64,000 bases of DNA. It comes from Lysinibacillus composti. Lineage in GTDB: Bacteria; Bacillota; Bacilli; Bacillales_A; Planococcaceae. The notes below the pieces were generated by a model, which saw nothing but the letters and a program-made list of their open reading frames with translations, did not search any database and was not told where the DNA came from. Numbering within the stretch: the stretch's first letter is position 1; every line of letters starts with the position of its first letter. The position numbers and the translations under genes are program-made. Location of the stretch: assembly GCF_016908465.1 (NCBI RefSeq), contig NZ_JAFBDY010000001.1, forward strand, positions 62,001-126,000, written 5' to 3'. Positions 1-9,533 of this stretch are shown one piece after another.

Positions 1-337
1 AATTGCGTGTGTCGGGACTTCTCTTGAAGGACAAGGCTTAAATATCAATGGGGATACAGTGGCAAGTGAAGTGGCATTAGCTGTAAGTGCTGAAAGTCTA
101 TTACTTGTAACCGATGTTTCAGGAATCCGAATTTTAGATGAATATCAAAAAGAGGCTACTGAAACTTTAATTAATCAATGGATTGAAGAAGGACATATTT
201 ATGGTGGAATGATTCCAAAAGTACAAGGCGCACTTCAAGTATTAGAAGCAGGGGTTCCTTCTGTTCAAATAGTAGATGATAGTTTAACAGGAACGAAAAT
301 TTTATCTGAAATCCGCGAACCTAATTATTCTCTTTAA
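1..337 (+). CDS. argB: Acetylglutamate kinase, C-terminal part (partial)
   Basis: The reading frame is open from base 2 to the TAA at 335-337, giving the last 111 residues; the start lies outside the window. ArgB phosphorylates N-acetyl-L-glutamate in the second step of arginine and ornithine synthesis in the cytoplasm. The visible part begins with a GTSLEG stretch, then NINGDTVASEVA, which matches the family's nucleotide/substrate segment (usual form NINADTVA). An LLLVTDVSGI strand and GGMIPKV follow, both typical of the amino-acid-kinase fold C-terminus. It lies 111 nt upstream of argD on the same strand, so both are probably the end of one arginine operon. The identification is firm; only the truncation limits it. 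Confidence 0.93.
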   Translation, partial: IACVGTSLEGQGLNINGDTVASEVALAVSAESLLLVTDVSGIRILDEYQKEATETLINQWIEEGHIYGGMIPKVQGALQVLEAGVPSVQIVDDSLTGTKILSEIREPNYSL

Positions 338-448
338 GTTCAACATGGTTTGAACGACAAAAAGTAAGAGACATATTTTTGACCAAAATCAACTCGGAAA
401 AGACCGAATCTTCCAACAGTTAGAAATAGACATAAAGGAGCTAGTGCA

Positions 449-1600
449 ATGAGTGCATTATTTAATAATTATTCAAGAAGACCAATTAGTATCGTAGAAG
501 GAAAAGGAACAGTTGTTAAGGACCAAAATGGTAAAAGTTATTTAGATTTTACAAGTGGAATTGCAGTTTGTTGTTTAGGACATGCTCATCCCGCTCTTGT
601 AGAAGCAATCCAAAAACAAAGTGAAAAGATTTGGCATACTAGCAATCTTTATGAGAGCCCGGGGCAAGTAAAACTAGCAGAATCACTTGTAAAAGATAAC
701 CATTTATCACATGCATTTTTCTGTAACAGTGGTGCAGAAGCTAACGAAGCAGCAATTAAATTAGCGCGAAAACATACTGGAAAACATCATATTATTACTT
801 TTGAACAATCGTTCCATGGTAGAACTTTTGGTGCAATGACAGCTACAGGACAAGAAAAAATCCATAAAGGATTTGGTCCGTTAGTAAGCCAATTTACTTA
901 TTTACCATATAACGATGTGCAGGCACTTAAAGAAGCTGTTAATGATTCAGTTGCTGCAATTATGCTAGAAGTTATACAAGGTGAAGGTGGAGTAAATGTA
1001 ATCACAGATGAATTTGCACAAGCAATTCAGGAAATCTGTGACAATAGCGATATTTTATTAATTGTAGACGAAGTACAAACTGGAATTGGGCGTACAGGGA
1101 CTCGCTTCGCATTTGAACAAACTGCACTAAAACCAGATATCGTTTCAATGGCAAAAGGAATTGCTGGCGGCTTCCCATTTGGTGGGATTTTAGGAACTGC
1201 AGAATTGTATGAAACATTTGGTCCTGGAACACATGGTACTACATATGGAGGTAATCCATTAGGTGTTGCAGTAGCTCAAACTGTTGTGGACAATGTCTTT
1301 AATGATGAGTTCTTAAATGATGTGCAAAAGAAATCTGAGTATTTGGTTAAAAAATTAAAAGAAGTACTTCCTGAAGATCAATTTAATATTCGCGGAAAAG
1401 GGTTAATGATTGGAATCGAATGCGGTGGTCAAGATGTGGCACAATACATTGTTGATGCTGAAAATGAAGGGTTACTTGTTGTAGCTGCTGGTCCAAAGGT
1501 AATTCGTTTAGTTCCACCATTAACTGTTACAAATGAGGAAATTGATCAAGCAGTAGGGATTATTGAAAAAATTCTACTAAAGGTTTCAACAACAGTATAA
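449..1600 (+). CDS. argD: Acetylornithine aminotransferase
   Basis: A PLP-dependent class III aminotransferase of 383 residues, the normal family length. It converts N-acetylglutamate semialdehyde to N-acetylornithine, after ArgB and ArgC in arginine synthesis. Visible motifs are FTSGIAVCCLGHAHP near the N-terminus, FCNSGAEANEAAIKLAR (residues 91-107), SFHGRTFGAM, LLIVDEVQTGIGRTG, and the PLP lysine in VSMAKGIAGG (K236). The start is the ATG at 449, preceded by AAAGGAGC at about 434-441. Because argB is directly upstream, the arginine role is preferred over the related ornithine or GABA aminotransferases. A strong hairpin follows the gene, so this looks like the end of the operon. Confidence 0.95.
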   Translation: MSALFNNYSRRPISIVEGKGTVVKDQNGKSYLDFTSGIAVCCLGHAHPALVEAIQKQSEKIWHTSNLYESPGQVKLAESLVKDNHLSHAFFCNSGAEANEAAIKLARKHTGKHHIITFEQSFHGRTFGAMTATGQEKIHKGFGPLVSQFTYLPYNDVQALKEAVNDSVAAIMLEVIQGEGGVNVITDEFAQAIQEICDNSDILLIVDEVQTGIGRTGTRFAFEQTALKPDIVSMAKGIAGGFPFGGILGTAELYETFGPGTHGTTYGGNPLGVAVAQTVVDNVFNDEFLNDVQKKSEYLVKKLKEVLPEDQFNIRGKGLMIGIECGGQDVAQYIVDAENEGLLVVAAGPKVIRLVPPLTVTNEEIDQAVGIIEKILLKVSTTV

Positions 1601-1628
1601 TAGTAGATAAGTGAATTTTAAAAAAGTA

Positions 1629-1669
1629 AAAGGTCACAAAAGCTCTAGGCTTTTGTGACCTTTAGTTTT
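1629..1669 (+). terminator. Hairpin terminator after argD
   Basis: A 15-bp inverted repeat, 1629-1643 against 1649-1663, with a 5-nt loop, followed by a modest T-rich tail. It probably ends the arginine operon. Confidence 0.75.
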
Positions 1670-1969
1670 GTTTAGAAAAAAGAAGACATTGGATTAGATA
1701 ACTGCGCATGGTTACCAGGAGTTTTCCCACTGGCATTGTGTGAGGCATCTCGTTTAATGTGTCTTACTAATGATCCAAAAAATTTACGCGGTCTACATTA
1801 GTAGACCGCGCTTTCAAAAGAATGGTTGACACTTTGTATTTGTTGGAGTGTTTATCGATTATAAAGAATAAACGATTTTTAATGTATGATACCATTTAAC
1901 TTTTTTACGATGTCGGTCATACATCCTTTGCCATACGAAGTGATAGTTTTTAATTCTTTTTCTTAAATT
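1670..1969. other. Intergenic region between argD and the PBP gene
   Basis: No intact gene was seen in these 300 bases. There is a perfect 10-bp hairpin (1787-1796 / 1801-1810, loop ATTA) made of CGCGGTCTAC and its complement. Upstream of it, a 40-codon plus-strand frame without a start codon ends at the TAG at 1798-1800; it could be a gene remnant or chance. The hairpin lacks a T-run on either strand, so it is not an obvious terminator for the minus-strand PBP gene. Confidence 0.4.
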
Positions 1970-4960
1970 TTAAGATGGTTGTTCTGGATTCGTAGGACCA
2001 TTTCCAGATTCACCGTTATTCGGTTCTTCAGTGTGTCCGCTATTACTGTTTCCATTATTATTCCCCGGGTGATTTCCGTTTCCATTTCCTGGGTCAGGTT
2101 TTGGCTTCTCGTCATTTCCGCCCGTATTTAAATTGCCTTCATCTGGTTTTTGCACCGGATTCTCCGGTTTTGGTGTTTGTGGAGTACTGTTAGTTGTAGT
2201 GACGGTATTTGAATGTGAAGATTCTCTACCAGTAATATCCACAGCTACAACTACGTAACTTCCATTTGAAACAGTAATACTTCGTCCATCACTACTTCTA
2301 ATAGATGAAATAAAGGAACGTCCACCACCTGAAATATTATATACTCGATATCCAACAACATCATTAGAGGTAGATTTTGACCATGAAATATTATTACCGC
2401 TTAAAGTTGCTGATACTGCTGCTGGTGGACTACCATCAGGATTAAAAGTTGCTCCTGAAACAACACGATTACTTAATGTTGAATTTCTTGGTAGCAGTTT
2501 TGAAGAATCTCCCCCTAATCTGCCCAACATACGGTCGACAAACTCTTGATTCAAGCCAACCCCACCTCCTGAGTACGTAAACTCTCTAGGTGTTGAATCT
2601 AATGCTTTGTAAGTTCTACCATCAATGTTTACAGTTGCGGAAGAAGCTGAAACAAAACTATCATCTGCTTGAGTTGGTAAGAATATATTTCGATTAAATA
2701 AATCGGATCGAATTAATCCAGCATTACTACAAGCATTGGATGGAGCTAGACCTGATAAACCACAAAACGATGCTGTTACGACATTTTCGGGTTTTTGGAA
2801 CGGATCTTTTGCCCCTACTAAATCTGGGTTAACATCATATGCTGTATTCATTAAGGTTGCCCAAAGTACATTAATTCGTGTGCTTGGTTGTAAATACTGA
2901 TTATTAAATTGGTAAAGGGAACGTTGTTCATCGTAACCTAACCAAACTCCTAATGAAACATTAGGGTTATAGCCTACAAACCAAACATCTTTATAATCTT
3001 GAGTTGTACCTGTTTTCGCTGCAAAGTCTGAAGAGAACTTTAATGTATTTTTTGCTCTTGTACCTGTTCCATATTTTAATACGTCTCGCATCATATCCGT
3101 AATAATATAAGAAGTTTCGGGAGTAAATACTTCAACAGGTTCTACTTTATGTTCATAAATAATGTTTCCATCTAAATCTTCAATTTTTTCAATCATATAA
3201 GCATCAATAAACTGACCATTATTAGCAAAAGTTGCAAAGGCATTTGTATTCTCTTCAACAGTTGAGCCAACTTCAAGGGCACCAATTGCAGTTGCTAAGT
3301 TCGTATAGTCGCCCTCAGTTAATCTAGAGAAATCCATTTTTTCTAACAAATCAGCTGGACGTCTATCCAGGATTCTGTCGTAAAGTCGTATTGCAGTTAA
3401 GTTTTGTGAATGTGCTAGTGCTTCGCGGGCTGGCATAATACCACGTTCATCATTTACTAAATAGTTAGATGGAGAATATCCGTCTGATTTACGAACAAAT
3501 TTAACATCGACAACTGGGCTTCCTGCACCAATAAGTCCATACTCAATTGCAGGTGCGTAAACTAATAAAGGCTTCATTGTCGAACCATTTTGGCGATAGG
3601 CCTGTGTCGCATGATTTAACTCAGTTATTTCAAAGTCACGACCAGCTACAAAGCTTAAGATTTTCCCAGTTTTATTCTCAATTAGTATACTACCTACTTG
3701 AACAGGCATTTGAACATCGATATTTTCACCTGTTTCAGGGTCTGTTTCAGTCTTCACAAATGTATGTCCATAATATTTGAAGTTTTTCGCTTGTTCCTGC
3801 ATTGAATCATACATTTCTTTATCGATTGTTGAATAGATGCGATATCCATTAGAACGTACATCACGATCAGCTAAAATCATATATTTTTCTAATAGATTTT
3901 CCTCTTCTTTTAATCGTTTAGGATCGATTCCATCTTTTTCAGCTAAAATATCTGCGATGATTCTAGTAGCTCTAGCCTCAAGTTCATATGTAATCCATGG
4001 ATAATTATCAACTGCTTGGGCTTCCGGTTCTCGGAAATCTTTTGTTATATCATAAGTTACGGCTTCTTGATACTGTTCATCCGTAATATAACCAACTTCT
4101 TTCATCCTGAATAGAACGACCTTCATTCGGTCAATCCCAGGTTGTAAGCCATTTACATCTTTTAATTGTCCTCTTTGAGTAAAAGGTGTATATGCAAAAG
4201 GTGCTTGTGGGATTCCAGCAATATACGCTGCTTGTGGTAAAGTTAGTTCGGAAGCTTTTACTCCAAATATCCCTTCTGCAGCTGTTTCGACGCCAGCAAT
4301 ATTGCGCCCAGATGCATTTCGGCCATAAGGAATAATATTTAAATATGCTTCTAAGATTTCTTCTTTTGTCATGAATTTTTCTAATCGAAAGGCAAGTAGT
4401 ATTTCTCTGGCTTTTCGCTCATAAGAAACTTCATTGGTTAAGATTTGGTTTTTAATGAGTTGTTGTGTTAATGTAGATCCGCCTGTTTGTGTAGATGAGT
4501 TGGTGAAGTCTTGGAAAAGTCCACGAAAAACTGCTTTTGGAACTATTCCATTGTGCTCTCTAAAATATTCATCCTCCGTAGCAATTACGGCATTAATTAC
4601 TAATGGTGATATATTTTCAAGTGATGTTTCGCGGCGTTCTAAATCAGTTCGTAGCTTACCTATGTAAATATTATTTGCAAAATATATTTCACTGGTTTCT
4701 TCGTAGCTATAAATTTGTTCTTTCATCTCTTTCTTTGAATGAAGAGGTTCATCCTTTACGAGAGATGCGAAATAGCCCATTCCGATTGAAAAGAAAAATA
4801 CAAGACCAGTTAAGAGTAGAATCATAAAGACTAATCCTAAATTCCATAATACACTTCCCGTAATTCGAATTTTACTCATTCGATTAGAAGAAGTAATTAT
4901 TTCTATTTTTTCGTTTAATTTTTCGATTCGCCTTTTCAACTGTTCTAACCAATTTTTCAC
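1970..4960 (-). CDS. Class A penicillin-binding protein (PBP1A type) with FN3 tail
   Basis: A bifunctional peptidoglycan glycosyltransferase/transpeptidase of 996 residues, acting on lipid II outside the membrane. There is a short cytoplasmic N-terminus and one membrane anchor at about residues 38-66. The GT51 domain follows, with its catalytic glutamate in IATEDEYFREH (E129) and the GGSTLTQQLIKN motif at 160-171. The transpeptidase domain has the active-site STMK (S460), SQN (518-520) and KTGT (649-652). After about residue 850 come a fibronectin-III-like domain and a low-complexity tail rich in Pro, Gly and Asn. The start is a GTG at 4960 with AGGGGGTGG upstream. It stands alone, transcribed away from tyrS. 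The exact paralogue (ponA or a second PBP1A) cannot be decided here. Confidence 0.93.
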   Translation of the reverse strand: MKNWLEQLKRRIEKLNEKIEIITSSNRMSKIRITGSVLWNLGLVFMILLLTGLVFFFSIGMGYFASLVKDEPLHSKKEMKEQIYSYEETSEIYFANNIYIGKLRTDLERRETSLENISPLVINAVIATEDEYFREHNGIVPKAVFRGLFQDFTNSSTQTGGSTLTQQLIKNQILTNEVSYERKAREILLAFRLEKFMTKEEILEAYLNIIPYGRNASGRNIAGVETAAEGIFGVKASELTLPQAAYIAGIPQAPFAYTPFTQRGQLKDVNGLQPGIDRMKVVLFRMKEVGYITDEQYQEAVTYDITKDFREPEAQAVDNYPWITYELEARATRIIADILAEKDGIDPKRLKEEENLLEKYMILADRDVRSNGYRIYSTIDKEMYDSMQEQAKNFKYYGHTFVKTETDPETGENIDVQMPVQVGSILIENKTGKILSFVAGRDFEITELNHATQAYRQNGSTMKPLLVYAPAIEYGLIGAGSPVVDVKFVRKSDGYSPSNYLVNDERGIMPAREALAHSQNLTAIRLYDRILDRRPADLLEKMDFSRLTEGDYTNLATAIGALEVGSTVEENTNAFATFANNGQFIDAYMIEKIEDLDGNIIYEHKVEPVEVFTPETSYIITDMMRDVLKYGTGTRAKNTLKFSSDFAAKTGTTQDYKDVWFVGYNPNVSLGVWLGYDEQRSLYQFNNQYLQPSTRINVLWATLMNTAYDVNPDLVGAKDPFQKPENVVTASFCGLSGLAPSNACSNAGLIRSDLFNRNIFLPTQADDSFVSASSATVNIDGRTYKALDSTPREFTYSGGGVGLNQEFVDRMLGRLGGDSSKLLPRNSTLSNRVVSGATFNPDGSPPAAVSATLSGNNISWSKSTSNDVVGYRVYNISGGGRSFISSIRSSDGRSITVSNGSYVVVAVDITGRESSHSNTVTTTNSTPQTPKPENPVQKPDEGNLNTGGNDEKPKPDPGNGNGNHPGNNNGNSNSGHTEEPNNGESGNGPTNPEQPS

Positions 4961-5022
4961 TTAATCCACCCCCTAAAATCTCGTTTATTATAGCATATTT
5001 CTAAGTTGTGCGAACATAGTTA

Positions 5023-5050
5023 TTGACAATGTGATAAATAATAGTAGAAT
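5023..5050 (+). promoter_or_regulatory. SigA-type promoter of the tyrS T-box transcript
   Basis: TTGACA at 5023-5028 and TAGAAT at 5045-5050 are separated by 16 bp. They sit just upstream of the T-box leader, in the right place to start transcription near 5057. Confidence 0.6.
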
Positions 5051-5059
5051 ATTCATTAT

Positions 5060-5299
5060 AGTTTTTTAAGTGTCGAAAAGATTGAAGTAGTGTTTACACT
5101 CCCTGTCTTAGAGAGCTAGCGGTTTGGTGAAAGCTAGTCACAGTGATAAGCATGAATTACGTTCTTGGAGCTTAACGTGTTCGTCGCGATATGACGACTT
5201 ATGAGAGGAAGAAGGTATTCACTTTCTTCAAGCCGGGTGGTACCGCGTTACTTTAATTATAACGTCCCTGCATGCATTTATTGCATGCAGGGTTTTTTT
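5060..5299 (+). ncRNA. Tyrosine T-box riboswitch (leader of tyrS)
   Basis: This is a tRNA-sensing leader. The conserved T-box GGGTGGTACCGCG is at 5235-5247; its TGGT bulge (5238-5241) would pair with an NCCA end whose discriminator base is A. It is followed by a G+C-rich terminator hairpin, 5266-5276 against 5282-5292, and a T-run at 5293-5299. A likely specifier codon, TAC (Tyr), lies at 5158-5160 in the stem I region, matching the downstream tyrosyl-tRNA synthetase. Uncharged tRNA-Tyr should favour the antiterminator. The 5' boundary is approximate. About 195 nt separate the terminator from the tyrS start, which is long for this arrangement. Confidence 0.9.
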
Positions 5300-5464
5300 A
5301 TTAGTAAAGGCGCCATCTAAGCTATTCGTGCGAGAATGTTATGTCTATATAACAAATAGGAAGACTCACTTTTATTATTACCTAGGGAAGCTTACTTATT
5401 TTAAAAAAAACTAGTTAGGTGTACTAAATTTGTTTTTCAAATTTTGAATATTTATAATAATTAG

Positions 5465-6763
<1,299 letters not shown>

Positions 6764-6768
6764 TTTAA

Positions 6769-6813
6769 ATAGACCCTTGAAACCGAAAATAGGTTTGAAG
6801 GGTCTATTTTTTA
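6769..6813. terminator. Bidirectional terminator between tyrS and the coiled-coil gene
   Basis: A long stem, ATAGACCC..AACC against its complement up to 6807, is followed by a T-run on the plus strand. It lies between convergent genes and so can serve both. Confidence 0.85.
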
Positions 6814-7632
6814 TTCATCGTTCTCTTTATATGGTACAAACGTGGGTTTTTTATTTGAATCACTTTTAAACTTTTGGATGAAAGATATGGTTTGTTGATA
6901 AACCTTTTCAATTTTCTCTTCTAACGAATTAGTACGTTCAAATAATATAAATCGTACATGGTCTATTTGATGGATCATCTTTTCCATAAATCCTTCCTGA
7001 TGATCCACACGTTTTAATACTTCTTGTTGGGTTTCCTCAATTACTGTCATTTGTTCGGCCATGTGATGATGTAAATCATGTTGTTGATCCATTTTTTGTA
7101 ACACTTCTTCATTGACCGTACCTAATTGTTCTAACCTTAGAACCACTTCATTTTTCATCCCATCAAACTGATCTAACCGTTTCACAATCTCTTCCTTTGA
7201 TAGTTCAAATTGCTGTAACTGTTTTACTAAATTTTCATGAGAGATATCGACATGTTGTATTTTATTTAAAAGTTTTTGCTTGTCTTCCTTTTCAGTTTTT
7301 ATCAATCCGTGTAATTCAGAATTTTGATTTTCTAACTTTTCTAGCCAATCGATTACATCATGTTCTAGTTTTTCGTGTCGAGAAGTAAGGAATTTTAGTT
7401 CAATTAATCGATCTTCTATTTCTTTCCATCTTCTTATTTGTTGTTGTGTTATTTTGTTCTGAGAATTATTTAACATGTCGATTGCACGATGAATGTTTTT
7501 ATTCGAGACTATTTGCTCCTCCAAAAAATCCGCCATGGCATCCCTGCGATATTCAATTTGATTGGGCTCAATAGGTGAAGTAGTTTGCCTAAACAGTCCC
7601 GGGTGTTCATTTTCATTGATGAATAAACCCAT
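6811..7632 (-). CDS. Coiled-coil protein with 14-residue tandem repeats, unknown function
   Basis: A 273-residue protein that I do not recognise. The N-terminal 60 residues look semi-globular (FINENEHPGLFR, then EPNQIEYRRDAM). After that it is almost entirely charged and helical. Between about residues 125 and 235 there are about eight tandem 14-residue units of the form xRLDQxxxxxEEVL: KRLDQFDGMKNEVV, LRLEQLGTVNEEVL, QKMDQQHDLHHHMA, KRVDHQEGFMEKMI and others. There is no signal peptide or membrane segment, and no cysteine was seen. The start is the ATG at 7632, with AAGGGGGTG upstream on the minus strand. It is a single-gene unit at the edge of the accessory block. A structural or spore-associated role is possible but not shown. 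Confidence 0.75.
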   Translation of the reverse strand: MGLFINENEHPGLFRQTTSPIEPNQIEYRRDAMADFLEEQIVSNKNIHRAIDMLNNSQNKITQQQIRRWKEIEDRLIELKFLTSRHEKLEHDVIDWLEKLENQNSELHGLIKTEKEDKQKLLNKIQHVDISHENLVKQLQQFELSKEEIVKRLDQFDGMKNEVVLRLEQLGTVNEEVLQKMDQQHDLHHHMAEQMTVIEETQQEVLKRVDHQEGFMEKMIHQIDHVRFILFERTNSLEEKIEKVYQQTISFIQKFKSDSNKKPTFVPYKENDE

Positions 7633-7768
7633 GTATGTTCACACCCCCTTACTACTTTATATAGTATGCGATATAAAGAAAGGGTGTACTTTCCGTAGAC
7701 TGTGCCTTTTCATCCATAATTAAAAGGCGAGACATTTCTTCTAATGATGTCTCGCTGAAACTCTCTGA

Positions 7769-8383
7769 TTAGTTAGATATATGATTTAAGCTAAATTCTA
7801 AATCTTTTTGAAGATGTTCAATCATTAATTGTTCTGCTAATTCTCCGTTATGTGATTCAATCGCATTACAAATTAATTCATGTTCTTCTATTAGGAATGG
7901 TCTTTTTTGTTGCACAACAGTTTTTCTAGCAAGATAAATAATTGATTGCATTCGTTCAATGATATCAGTAATTAAAGGATTATTCGCCTCTTCCACTATA
8001 ATCTGATGAAACTGATAATTTGCATTCATTATTTCTTCAGTTGTTCCATTGTGTCCAATATCTACACATTCTCTTAAACGAAGTAATGCATTCTCTGTAA
8101 TAAAATTAGCACAATATTTGGCTGCGTAACCCTCAAGCAATATCCGCACCTGAAAGATATTTCGCATATCAATGGAGCTCGGGATAAATATACGTTTATT
8201 TTTTATAAGTCCTTCTTGTTCAAGTTTTGCTATTGCTGAACGAATTGGTGTACGACTTATACCGAGTTTTTCGGCAAGGCTTGTTTCAGTCAGTTTTGTT
8301 TCTGGGTCAATTTTACCGCTCAAAATTTGATCTCGTATATATTCGTAAGCATATGTGTACGAATGTACATCTTTTTTCTTCAC
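7769..8383 (-). CDS. GntR/FCD-family transcriptional regulator of the acid-sugar operon
   Basis: A 204-residue repressor-type protein. The N-terminal winged helix is at about residues 8-75 (YEYIRDQILSGKI, then TETSLAEKLGISRTPIRSAIAKLEQEGLI). An all-helical FCD ligand domain with several His/Asp residues follows. An ATG at 8467 would give 232 residues, but the extra N-terminus is atypical. The GTG at 8383 has TAGGAG 8 nt upstream and starts where family members start, so it is preferred. The gene is divergent from the dehydrogenase-kinase-aldolase-permease operon, which is the usual layout for a local regulator. The inducer is probably the acid sugar or an intermediate (inference). Confidence 0.88.
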   Translation of the reverse strand: MKKKDVHSYTYAYEYIRDQILSGKIDPETKLTETSLAEKLGISRTPIRSAIAKLEQEGLIKNKRIFIPSSIDMRNIFQVRILLEGYAAKYCANFITENALLRLRECVDIGHNGTTEEIMNANYQFHQIIVEEANNPLITDIIERMQSIIYLARKTVVQQKRPFLIEEHELICNAIESHNGELAEQLMIEHLQKDLEFSLNHISN

Positions 8384-8453
8384 TTCAATCGCTCCTAGTA
8401 GTCTTCTACTATTTAGTATATAAGTCTGGAGAAAAAATTTAAAGGTAAAAGTA

Positions 8454-8531
8454 TTAAATGTATACAAATAATAAAAAAAGTATACATTTAATTATTTATT
8501 GTGTACAAAAATTATAAAATTGTGTACAATT
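8454..8531. promoter_or_regulatory. Four phased GTRTAC operator boxes
   Basis: The regulator/operon interval contains GTATAC at 8460-8465 and 8480-8485, and GTGTAC at 8501-8506 and 8522-8527. Their centres are 20, 21 and 21 bp apart, about two helical turns. The first two form a perfect 12-bp inverted repeat (8454-8465 / 8480-8491). The cores resemble the TTGTATACAA-type operator known for B. subtilis GntR. They are probably bound by the adjacent GntR-family protein (inference). Confidence 0.6.
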
Positions 8532-8540
8532 TATTTCATA

Positions 8541-8556
8541 ATGTAAGCGCTTTTTT
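8541..8556 (+). promoter_or_regulatory. cre-like site (CcpA) upstream of the acid-sugar operon
   Basis: ATGTAAGCGCTTTTTT matches the catabolite-responsive element pattern WTGNAANCGNWNNCWW except at one core position. It lies between the operator boxes and the first structural gene, fitting carbon catabolite repression of a sugar-acid pathway. Confidence 0.6.
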
Positions 8557-8635
8557 AAAATGAAATAAAGTTTAGACCATTTAGTTAATACTAACTGGTG
8601 AATTTAAATAATGGTTTCAAAAGGAGAGAATGGAA

Positions 8636-9532
8636 TTGGCTAAAAAAGTAGGATTTGTTGGATTAGGAATTATGGGGAAACCCATGGCTATAAATTTAAT
8701 CAAAGCTGGATTTAATGTAATGGTATTTGATATAAATCAAAATGCGGTAAACTCCGTAGTTGAAGCTGGTGCAACAGCTGGTTCTGTTATGGAAATGGGT
8801 GAAACACGTGATGTAATCATTACAATGTTACCTGCTTCTCCTCACGTAAAATCAACAATTCTTGGTGAGAATGGTGTATTAAAAACAGCTAAAGAAGGAT
8901 TAGTAATTATAGATATGAGTTCAATTTCTCCTGTTGATTCAGTTGAAATAGCAAACGAAACTGCAAAAAAAGGTGTCCATATGATTGATGCCCCTGTAAG
9001 TGGTGGAGAGCCGAAAGCGATTGATGGAACATTATCTATTATGGCTGGCGGTAAAGATGACGTGTTTGAATCAGTAAAAGATGTTTTACAAGCTGTCGGT
9101 AAAGATATTGTATTAGTTGGAGATAACGGTAGTGGTGTAACAGCCAAGTTAGCGAATCAAATTATTGTAAATTTAAATATTGCTGCAATGTCTGAAGCAC
9201 TTGTTTTAGCTGCTAAGGCCGGTATAGATATTGATAAAATGTACCAAGCAATTCGTGGTGGTTTAGCGGGTAGTGCGGTGTTAGATGCGAAGGTACCTTT
9301 AATTTTAGAACGCAACTTTAAACCTGGTGGCACAATGGCAATTAACATGAAGGACATTGCAAATGTTATGGATACGGCACATAACCTAGATGTACCTCTT
9401 CCACTTTCAAGTCATTTACTTGAAATCTTCCATGCTTTAAAGGCAGATGGAAAAATAATGGATGACCATGGTGGCATTGTTCAGTACTATGAAAAATTAG
9501 CAAATGTTGAAGTAAAGAGAGTGCAAAACTAA
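8636..9532 (+). CDS. NAD-binding beta-hydroxyacid dehydrogenase, L-threonate dehydrogenase-like
   Basis: A 298-residue member of the 3-hydroxyisobutyrate dehydrogenase superfamily. It has the N-terminal Rossmann motif GFVGLGIMGKPMA, the substrate segment DAPVSGGEPKA, and the catalytic-lysine region in AKLANQI. In DUF1537-kinase clusters, this subfamily (LtnD/YgbJ) oxidises a four-carbon acid sugar at C2 or C3. An ATG at 8630 is only 3 nt from AAGGAG. The in-frame TTG at 8636 has 9-nt spacing and begins right before the KKVGFVG strand, so it is preferred. It is the first gene of a four-gene operon, and its stop is 1 nt from the kinase start. The substrate is inferred from context only. Confidence 0.85.
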   Translation: MAKKVGFVGLGIMGKPMAINLIKAGFNVMVFDINQNAVNSVVEAGATAGSVMEMGETRDVIITMLPASPHVKSTILGENGVLKTAKEGLVIIDMSSISPVDSVEIANETAKKGVHMIDAPVSGGEPKAIDGTLSIMAGGKDDVFESVKDVLQAVGKDIVLVGDNGSGVTAKLANQIIVNLNIAAMSEALVLAAKAGIDIDKMYQAIRGGLAGSAVLDAKVPLILERNFKPGGTMAINMKDIANVMDTAHNLDVPLPLSSHLLEIFHALKADGKIMDDHGGIVQYYEKLANVEVKRVQN

Positions 9533-9533
9533 C

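Noticed and set aside
8353-8360. Further GTGTAC copy inside the GntR gene
   Set aside because: It is within coding sequence and out of phase with the four intergenic boxes; it may be chance.
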